A stretch of 64,000 bases of DNA from Ischnura elegans (lineage: Eukaryota > Arthropoda > Insecta > Odonata > Coenagrionidae): positions 48,519,111 through 48,583,110 of the forward strand of contig NC_060247.1 of the NCBI RefSeq assembly GCF_921293095.1. Direction: 5' to 3'. The number at the start of each line of letters is the position of its first letter. Position 1 is the first letter of the stretch. The translations under genes and the position numbers were made by a program. The notes beneath the pieces were generated by a model, which had not been told where the DNA came from, ran no database searches, and saw nothing but the letters and a program-made list of their open reading frames with translations. This document shows, piece after piece, positions 54,532 through 64,000 of this stretch.

Positions 54532-55600
54532 CTGCAGGGGACAAAAGAAATATGGCTGCCCACAACGAGCAACACAATTCACAGCAATGCGAAAAACACG
54601 TAAGCACGAACAGAAAAAAAATAATAAAAAATAAGATATTTAAATGAAAAAAATAAATTCCTCTCATAATTAATCAACGACTCCTATTTAATAAATGGTA
54701 TTGCAGCAAAATGAGTGAGAGTAGAGTGAACATTTTCAACTGAAAGCATACCACAGACTTCAAATGATTAATAAACATTAATGAATTTCAACATAAATGA
54801 AAATTTGGCTACTCTAAAATAAAACTAAGTGATGGATTTCCCTGCTACTTCTAAACTTCATCATAAGCGTGAACCATAGGCATAAAAGTTAATGCAATCG
54901 TTGGTTTGAAGGGCCAGTCATAGTGAAATTATTTGACCAAGACGGAGTATCGGCATTGATGCAAGTGGTCACTTGCCTTCATCAGACTACCTAAACTGGG
55001 TTGCTTTTATTTTCTCCTTTACAAAAAAAAAAGCATTAATTTCTAAGCTTAACTTGCACTGTAAACTAATCCCTAGCCAGAGAAACATTTTTTAATGCCC
55101 CGCTAATTAGCAACTATGAACACAGCCAAATAAAGATCAAAATGAATTTCAAGGCAAAAACAAATAGAATGCTGGGACCAGCAATTACCAATTACTTTAA
55201 GGCCCATTAAATACAAAATAAAATATCACTGGCAAGGGTCATACAGAGATTGTTTGAAAAGAAATTATGCAAGATTATTTCTTATGAGTGAAAATTAAAC
55301 TTTACATAAGAATGAATGCAATGACAAGTATTCGTAACCAAAAATGGTAATATGAAAAGCAGAAGCAAGAAATCACCTCAATTGATTTCAGTCCAACTGA
55401 AAATTCTCAGATAATATAAATGGAGTCATGATTTTGGACGCATTCTAATAAATACTTCAAACGAGGCTTTGGGGAGGATTAGGTACAGGTATATTTCATT
55501 CTGTAGACCTCGAGAACACAGCCTATGATGAAGGTTGTTCGCAGATAAGAAAAGACTTTTAAGCTAAGTTAAAAAAATGAATATACAAAAAATGAATTCT
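54532..55600 (-). other. ASAP intron, left part
   Basis: No coding exon or structured repeat recognised. AT-rich. Confidence 0.5.
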
Positions 55601-56084
55601 TTAACACATTCAATGCGGATGATATTTTCACCGAAACCTCCAGTGACGGATGGGTGATTTTCCTTCATAACGGTGGTCTTGGAAGTAATACAACAGAATT
55701 TGCAATTTTTTTTGTTTCTATTTCAAGCAATTTGTAAAAAACCCTAATGACATACATGTATGCCACCCGTCACCAGTAATTGACAATTCATGCAACCCGC
55801 ATTACACACATGCAATTTTCCTTGTATGAAGAAGTGAACTTTTCTTATTTCCGTTTATAATACTTCTTCTACCGTTGATTCCATAGGTTAATGACGAAAA
55901 TATCTTGGAATTAGTCTTTACGTGTATTTTTTTGTTTCAACGGCCGTAGATTTAATTTTTTCAAGTCACAGAAGTAGAACACACAATGAACGGCAAGAAA
56001 AATATAAATTTATGGGATAAACATTTTTTTAAATCTATGTTACCTCAGAGTTATTGCAAAATTGAAACATTTCAATAAAAATTC

Positions 56085-56285
56085 TCACAGATGTTTATGA
56101 TATATTTGAAAGCAAGGCCTTAGACAGAGCCCTGGTTGACCTTCACATTCTGGGCAAATCGTAGTCACTGTCCTACGGATGCCATCACGGTTAGCGGAGA
56201 AATGAAGAGCCTGCATCATTCCTAAAAACCTATCACGGCACATTTTCTCCCGAATATCGCTACTCGCACTAATTCTAACCTCCAA
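56085..56285 (-). pseudogene. piggyBac transposase remnant, N- and C-terminal parts joined
   Basis: 66 codons. IREKMCRDRFLGMMQALHFS is the conserved N-terminal part of the transposase domain. ICPECEGQPGLCLRPCFQIY is the cysteine-rich C-terminal zinc finger. Everything between, including the catalytic aspartates, is missing, so it cannot catalyse transposition. The zinc-finger remnant could in principle still bind element ends. Confidence 0.85.
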
Positions 56286-56559
56286 TCGTTAGAAATCGTG
56301 TTAACCCTAATTGCGCCCATGTGTGGAAGTTTCCAGTTCTCCCTGTCCAACGGCTTCCAATCCATTATGCCCTTAGTGAAGGCCCTTGGTGAAGGATTTT
56401 GGAGGAAAATGCTTTCTGCATTTTTCTCCGTCTATGAGAGGATTATTTCAAAGAAAATATCATTTGCAAGTTGAAATAATCTCTGCGAGTGCCGCTGGTA
56501 GGGAGGGACTCCAACCTTGAGCCTTAATAATTATCCAGCAAAATAGTACAATTTGTGTA

Positions 56560-57500
56560 ATGGAGTGTTGCATATGTGATTAATACCTTAGTTTTTAGGA
56601 AAATTAAGACTGTATCTGTACCTAACACTAGAATGTATAAATGACCTACAAAATGAAAACACCATAATGATCAGAGGACAAGTAATTGATGTGGAGCAAT
56701 GACTGAGAAAATATGCCGTAAAATTAGGAAAAAAACCCAAATTATGTAAAAAAACGTAATTTGCAATAATTATTTTAAAATTATAAATAAAGTATAAAAT
56801 ACGACCTTATGGACCGCATGAAAACATTTTGGAATAAAATAGTAAGTTTTTAGACGGGAATACACGTTATTAACAAAAACTAAGTCTTATAATAATTTTT
56901 GTGGTTGCACATAAGATATGAATAAATTAAAAAATAAGATAAAAATACTATTTCAAGGGAATAAATAATGTTTAAATGCCGTAATGCTTAAAATACCTCT
57001 GAGTCTATTCTTTTCCGCAATTTCGTTTACAAAGCTAAGGAAACAAATAAACGAGTAAAAAAATACAGACCAATACTGTAGATAATGTAATGCAGTGTTG
57101 CATAAGCCATTAATATGTTATTTTTTTATGAAAAGGAAGAAAATCTGCAACTAACCCAACACGTATGAATAACTCAGAAAATGAAATAAAATCGAAATGA
57201 ATAGAGGATTGGTAATTGACCTAGGGAAACGAATAAGAAAATATGACGTAAAAGTAGGAAAAAGACCCAAAAAAAATCACTCAGGATAAACGTAATTTGC
57301 ATTAATAAAAAATGTTCCTTGAAAAAGAAATTCAAATATAACATTAACTGAAGCACCGCAATAAGATCATTTTTTTATTATGTATTGAGTATGAAACGGG
57401 GATAAATATCTTTAATAAAAAAGTTAGTCTAATCATAATTTTTGTGATAGCACATAAAATATGAATAAATTAAAAATGAAGGTAAAAAAACAAATAAAAA
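56560..57500 (+). repeat. Imperfect direct repeat inside the piggyBac-like element
   Basis: Segments at about 56560-56990 and 57090-57500 share the same order of words: GAGTGTTGCATA/CAGTGTTGCATA, GTAATTGA, GAAAATATGACGTAAAA (one copy GCCGTAAAA), AAACGTAATTTGCA, and GCACATAAGATATGAATAAA (one copy AAAATATG). Period about 530 bp, well diverged. Confidence 0.65.
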
Positions 57501-57852
57501 AAATAATCCATATGTAAGACATGATTATGATATTTACGATAAGAATGATGAAAAAAAGACGAAGGAAATGAAAAGAAAAATCTCAACCTGCCAAATTGTT
57601 CCAGAAATAGCACTAAAGTAAACAAAAAAACACTAAAAATGAAGGAACTCGTAGAACTAGAAACGGACACTTCCGCAATGGTGTAAGGTCACTCCCGAAC
57701 TGCGGGAGGGTGAAAAAGTAACGCTAGGCGCGCTCGGAGCACCCTAGTGACCAGCGGAAAAACGAACTCCCGAAGACATACATTTATGTCATCCGCCTGA
57801 GTGGAAAAGCCCTCATGACATATATATATGTCATCCGCACTGAATGTGTTAA

Positions 57853-60800
57853 TGAGCATAAATTTAACAATTTTAAAAAAAATACTGTGGGTAAAAACAT
57901 AAAATAAACTTTGAAATTATTCAAAATAATATAAATAAATCAAAAACAACAAGACAGTTGAAATAAAAAAGCTGTATGAATCTGAAACCTTGGCCACTAT
58001 GAAGATCTCAGAAAGCACAAGATTCTGAGCAATATCAAAGCATGATATCCGATGATTTGGGAAAGAGAATTTTTTGGATTTTAGGAAATCCATTATTAAA
58101 ACAATTTTTTAATTTAGAAAAAATTAAAACATAAACAATGTTCTTTGAAAGTCCAGAGAAATTTATAGTATGTATTATAAGAAGAACAATTGACATTTAT
58201 AATCACTTTACCTCTAATATGATGAATTTCATTAATCCAAAATACTCTAAAAAGTGAAGACAAAAACAACTAGAAAAGCAAAATTAAAGCAAATCATGCG
58301 ATATGTGAACCTACAAGTATTCTCACATGAATTTACCGCTACAAACACTAAACAGAATTGCAGCAAATAAATGCAGTTAATGTGCACAGCATCACATACA
58401 CAAAGAGACTATCTCAATGAGCATTATGCAATTTGACTTCACATAAGAACAATGACATCATCATTGCCAAGAAATGAATTGTACTTCATTTGCAAGCAGA
58501 AAAAGTGCATGGAAGCATATAAACAAAACTATGATCTAAGAACTCAAAAACATATCATATCCTATGAGCTGATGAGAACATCTCCACTCATATTCAACAA
58601 TAAAATAATGGATTGATGTAGACACTGAGCACCACAAGTTTAACTCCCACAGAAAACCATACCTCATGTTATAACACTATACTTTGAATTAAATTCAAAA
58701 TCAAAAGAAAGTAAATGATAATAAAATGTAAAGAAAAGATGAATTATTTGAATAGCTGGAAAATCCTATGTTTAACATATTTAATGCTCACTTTTACCAT
58801 ACTCCAATGGTAGCCACGTCTAACCTTGCCATACCTGCTTCCCTCCAACTAGGACCATTATGGGTAAAATATGAGGACTTAGTTCTCTATGCTGGCATGT
58901 TATTACCAAATATTTTTTTAATTTTAAAATATATACGCTCAGTGAAATATTCCTGTTTCTAGGCATTGAACAGTAAATACGATGCTGGATGGTGATAGGC
59001 ATTCTTTGCAAAAATCATTTCACGACCACAAGGGGGAGAATTCTATAATATAATGGATCTGAAGTTCAGTTTAAGAAAAATAGTACAAATAATGCCTTCA
59101 TTCTGATGGAAATTTACTGCTTCACTGAACATGGCACTGCCTTTTCAAAATTTCAAAAAGAATAATTTAACTCACTGGTGTAATTAGTTCACCTAGTATT
59201 TGGAAACAGAAGGCATTAAGAAAGTCTCATTACAAGGTTAATTAAATACTTTGAAAATATGGTAAGATGCACAGAAAAAGACCTTATGTACTGTAACATA
59301 TTTCAGGGATGAAAATCATTATAGCAAAAAATAGCATTTCATGAAGTATCCTGCATTTCAGGAAAGCTGCAATATCAGCATTTCACTACGTTATGGGGAT
59401 CCACATCACTTAATTGGAAAGTTAAAAGAATGAACCAATCAATTACACACTACAAAACATGAGAAATTGTAGAAAATATATAAATATTTATGAGAATTAT
59501 TCACTATAACTTTTGGTAGCACAGGTGAAACCACTATCAATTATTATTACAAAGGAGTATTGATCATTTGAAAACTATACAAATCCTATGGAGGCATTCA
59601 GTTTTTGGCCACGTGACAGAGCTTAGGCAGTAGAGCTACACATTAAACCATGCAGAAACAAACCTGATTTCTACAAAATAAATACTTCCTTTCACCACAC
59701 AGCATTACCACCCATTTTGAGAGCCAGAAGTATTAACACTTAACATATCCATAAAAATCCAAGTCAAGTTACTTAAAGAGCTAATCAAAAAGGAAAAAAT
59801 ACCAAAGTTTTGACACGTAAAAGAGAAAACTAGCATAACATGCAGGTTTTCAGTTGCACATATATATAGGGTAATACGTATATCTACAGTGATTGGATAA
59901 GTAGCACGGCAACAATTAATTGCACTGGATTGGATACCATAGTAGTGTTTTATGGCCTACACATGGCTGTGGTTACCAATTGAAGTTAAGATGAAAAAAG
60001 TAGAGAAGAAGAATGAAAGGGGCAGAGGGTGAGCAGGGTACAGGGTTCAGAGTCCAATGCTGGAATGGACAGTTTGGAGTGATTGATAGTGAGAGGTCTC
60101 TAACCATTATGTAAAACACAATAATGTTTATGCAGAGTGAAACAACCCCAAAACTGCATGGAAAGAGGGAATATTCTGCCTTATTGGGTGAACTATCATT
60201 CTTTCTTGGGAAGAATAATTAAATTAAATAAAACATCATGGTAAACAGTCTACAGGTATAGGGACGGGTATATGCAATTATACTTGATACAGCTTCTTAA
60301 AATCAGAGGCCTCATGAGGCATGATTACTCATTCATTAGTTCCTTTGCAACTAGTATCACACCTATTTTAAGCTTGCAACACAAATGCATATTCACCATC
60401 AGATACACTTTCTTTAAGGGTCAGAATTATAATAGCCTTAATGCAGTGATTTCCCAAAAATAAATGCATAATCCTTATGGGTAAATACCAAAAGGAGTGA
60501 AATTTTTTTAAATCATTACAAAAATTAACTGAACTAGTTTATAATCAAACTAGTACACAAAAAGTTGCGTTAAGGTTATAATAGCTGAAAATAAAGACCA
60601 CTATAGCTCAGATCATTCTCAGAAATGCCAAAGTAAAATGAGGGAATTCCAGGAAAATCATCAGGATGCATGCTGCTCATAACATGAATGCTCATGGAGA
60701 GAATAGTACATGAATATATTATGAATGCATTAACACATGCCAGACTCGCACACCACAGAGAAACCACACGCAAGACCAGAATTAAAGACATACAAACCAA

Positions 60801-63800
60801 ATTCATATTAAAACATTCACACAAGGTCTCACAAACAATCATACCAAGGTCAGCTGAAGGTCACCTTCTTCAGCATAACTCTCAAGCCTTGCTCGGTCTT
60901 TTTTCTGTAACATGAAGATGGGAGCACAGGAAAGATGACTTTAGATGTCAAGATGGCAGTGAAATTATTATCTTTCCTTACAATGATACAATTTGATCAA
61001 CAAAAAAACTATGCCATGATGCATGCGAAAGAAATTAAGGTGAAACGACAAGATTCTTAAAAGTATGTAGATGATTTAGCAGAAATAAAAATGAATGCAG
61101 AAATTTATAGCAGCCATCCTATTACTTAATTTATTGGCATAAAAACATAGTGAACCATGAATACTTGTATGTATAGTGTTTAAGGTTAGCAAAAGATTTT
61201 GAAAGAGACAATTTCAGTTTCAAGGTTTAAAAATTAAATAATTGAAGCACTGAAGGGGGAACGATGCATCCCAGCTGATGGCCAATGTGCTGAGCCTAAC
61301 TACCCGCATAAAATTAGTTATTATGTGAGTTTACTGTGTGATTCTCAACTAATTAAGATGATGACAACCCCTTGAGCTTCCTGAGTAAAGCTAACAAATA
61401 AAAAAAATACTAATGGGAAAAAATAATCAGATACATGTATACAATTTCAGAATTTTCTCTGAATAGCCATACTTAACTCAAGAATAAATTCTTAAATAAA
61501 GTTTAAAAACAGACAGTATGTCAGACAGATTCAGGGATGATTTGCTAAACTAACGGAACTTCCTATGATTCTTCAATTGCCAAAGAAGATACATATGTAC
61601 CAATTTTACACAAATTTGCATTGATATGAATCTTTACACTAATTTTCAGTAGAATCATTAATATCAATAAATCAAGTTAAAATTGATGCTGTTTAAAGTC
61701 AATTGAAGAAAAAAATTGGTACTGTTTGAATTCAATGCAATGCTGAAAAGTTTCTAGGCTTCCTGGTCTGACACATGACCAAGAATAGAAAGCAGACAGT
61801 GGTGTCTACACAATTAAGAAGTCATCAGATATATGAATATATGTACATACATGTTTATATTACACAAGATTAAAGAAGCAACAAGATTTTGAGATTCCCT
61901 ACAGATGTACAGGGCCAGTCACAAAATTTAAAATGTTATTGATGCTGATTATAAGGAAAATCTGAAGTGAACCTCACCTATGAATATGTATCTCAATACA
62001 CATAAGCAATCATTTATGAATAGGATGAATTTGTGGAAGTGAACACACTGAAAATGCTTATATGGAATGAGAAAAAAACTTAAAATGCAAACGGTAAACA
62101 TAAATGGAAAGAATTAATTAGTAAATATCAAAGAAAATGTACACATCAGTTTGATGAGGCTTCACATTTTTAAGAACAGTGCTGAGTGCAAGTGCTTCAA
62201 ACCTACGCAAATTTATTATAGGAGCTAAGACAAAAGTGCGAATTACACTAATTTATTAGGTGACCCATGACTAATAGTATAAGATAAATGTGATTCCCTG
62301 CAAGCTTAATTCTAAATTAAGCTTTGTACTCCCAAAGCAGTGCTAAGCTCCACTAACCAATCATGGCAGGTATGAAAATTCAACTTTATGTGGCTTTCAC
62401 AGAATGACTCTCCGAAGTTTGGTTGAAAGGCATAAAAACATACCCCCTTTGATGGTTTCATCATTAAAAGCAAACTTATTAAAATTTATAGCCACTTGAT
62501 AGTGGGTATGGAGATAAATTACTTAAAGTTTCCTTTCAGAGTTAAAATAAAATAGTTTTCCGTATGAAAAAACAAATATGTACCACTTTTTGCTCGTTTC
62601 GGTACCTTCATTATATTTTTCTTTGATATAAGGTTTAAATTTGGTGGTGGCACTTTTGTTTCTATAGAAGTATTTTTTTCTTGCAAGCATGCTTTCTTCC
62701 ATCACGAAGTCTCTCATGACAATGAGAAGACATGTTGCTAAAACAAAGGTGGCTGCTTTTTTGAAAATGGAGTAGCAATCTTTATATTATCCACATTAAA
62801 AAATAACTTACATAAAATGTTTGTCATCACATCTGCCATACATAACTAGCCTCAAAATTCCTCATTGTATTCAGGTACCTCATATGAAGAGCTGCTGCTT
62901 AACAAATTAATTTTGATTCAACTAGACACTTAAAAATACCTTCGCAAAAAAGGATTAACCTTGAGCAGTAGAAATGATCTCCTATATCTGAGTAAAAATG
63001 AAAATGGTGAGGGAAGTTCTAACTTCTACACACTCAGTACCACCAAATTTTCAGCAAAATCTTTATTTTATATTTTACTCCTAGTGTACGTAAATAGGTA
63101 TGTTATGATAACTGCAGATACCATTGTTGTCATTCAGACTGCCATAAACACTAGAATTCTGTCCATACTCCAGAAATGTGAGATGCCTGAGAAATAAGCT
63201 CTCCATATCTCAATATATGTTATAATGTATTTCAACTACAGGGAGTAGGTTGAATTCCAAAATAAACTTCTGCATCAATTAGTATTATCTTAAGCTGGCA
63301 TAAAAAAATTATACAAATTTCAATGAGAAAATAAAATTTGGTGCACTAAAATGAGTGAAAATGGTTGCATTACATGCATTGCATCTGCATGCTGTACTTA
63401 TGATTACCTCGAGTCACTTACACAGCTTAAAGTAAAAAGTCCTCGATAACTTCACTTCAGCAAAAAAATCTACAAAAGTTGGCTGAGAAATTGAAATTCA
63501 TGAATCTATAGAGAAAAAGACAAATTATAACTTCTGGGGAAAATAATTGACTGCAGCAGGATGAAAAAAACGCAGTTGTTTGCAGAATACTTGAAGAGTG
63601 TAACTTTGTAATAAAATTAATATTTATGATCCTTAAATGCAATTAAATATAAATAAACATACAGCAGATCAATAAGAACCATCTTTCGTCCAAGGCAACT
63701 AACAAAACTCCCAAAGAAGTTCATGCAGTGCATTACATCTTTATATATAATCATGCATTAGTAGGCCAATAGTGCAAATAAAATGGAATTAGTTGTTAAA

Positions 63801-64000
63801 ATACTAATAAGAATGCTAATACGCCACGTTATACCAAAGCTACCATAGTAATGAACTGATTAGCTAAGAGATTAGATTAAAATTGGAACTACTTTTATCA
63901 AACCAGTTAAGGTAAGAGAATAAAATTGGAGATATAATTAGTGCAAAATTTTGAACAACTTGCCATGCTTCCTTCACTAACCTCATTAACCTGATGTACT
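57853..64000. other. ASAP intron, right part; no exon seen
   Basis: About 6.1 kb of AT-rich sequence. Open frames are short and lack similarity or domain-like text on either strand. No inverted-repeat element or array was recognised. Presumed intron because the ASAP exon at 54531 needs upstream exons to the right. Confidence 0.45.

Larger units (their letters stand above)
55605..57848. mobile_element. piggyBac-like deletion derivative (2244 bp)
   Basis: TTAA on both sides (55601-55604 and 57849-57852), with 18-bp inverted ends CACATTCAATGCGGATGA and TCATCCGCACTGAATGTG (one mismatch). Subterminal palindromes such as GACATATATATATGTCATCC precede the right end, and related ones occur at 55748 and 57773. 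Carries a piggyBac transposase remnant. TTAA targeting is diagnostic of piggyBac. Confidence 0.88.

Noticed and set aside
54146..54647. Plus-strand frames over the ASAP exon
   Set aside because: Antisense to the SH3-coding exon, which has a clear acceptor and family motifs.
60576..60915. Overlapping 88- and 75-codon frames on both strands
   Set aside because: No domain, no splice signals of the expected phase, low-complexity composition. Treated as intron.

Overview
This window is eukaryotic and almost certainly from an insect. It is AT-rich, has GT-AG introns of 0.1-3 kb, holds one large multi-exon gene and part of a second, and is packed with nested transposable elements of arthropod type (non-LTR, Ty1/copia, hAT, piggyBac, pogo-like and foldback). 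I could not place the order from sequence alone.

Layout. 1-9163 is a nest of mobile elements: an RTE/'craniofacial development protein 2'-like LINE is split first by a 5'-truncated CR1-like LINE (about 441-2784) and then by a 5.4 kb inverted-repeat DNA element (3596-9013). 9401-12447 is a foldback-like element with exact 22-bp ends and palindromic arrays, and it encloses a 1.1 kb hAT element (10833-11938, exact 8-bp duplication). 12448-14670 has no recognisable gene.

14671-37085 (+) is the main gene, the myelin regulatory factor homologue (MYRF). I traced 19 coding exons in consistent splice phase, giving 1221 residues in the window. In order they hold a proline/histidine/glutamine-rich region with a basic NLS, the Ndt80-like DNA-binding domain, the self-cleaving intramolecular chaperone domain with its Ser-Lys dyad, a coiled coil, one membrane span, and the lumenal C-terminal domain ending at a TGA. 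The first coding exon or exons lie upstream of the window or were not recognised. The introns hold small mobile elements: a 5S-rRNA-like fragment, an inverted-repeat element, a pogo-like MITE, a possible hAT MITE and two SINE candidates.

38-50 kb is the intergenic space between two convergent genes and is filled with elements: a hAT-like element (39378-45948) carrying a complete, apparently young Ty1/copia retrotransposon (40647-45130; identical 202-bp LTRs, 5-bp duplication, one open 1333-residue gag-pol frame) and a 566-bp hAT MITE. A shorter 281-bp copy of that MITE lies at 46577-46857, followed by three tandem units of about 380 bp (46931-48075).

54232-54531 (-) is the last coding exon of an ASAP-family ArfGAP, encoding its C-terminal SH3 domain. 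The gene runs right to left, so its 3' UTR lies to the left and an intron fills the right end of the window, including a 2.2 kb piggyBac-like deletion derivative (55605-57848). MYRF and ASAP have no evident functional link beyond being convergent neighbours.
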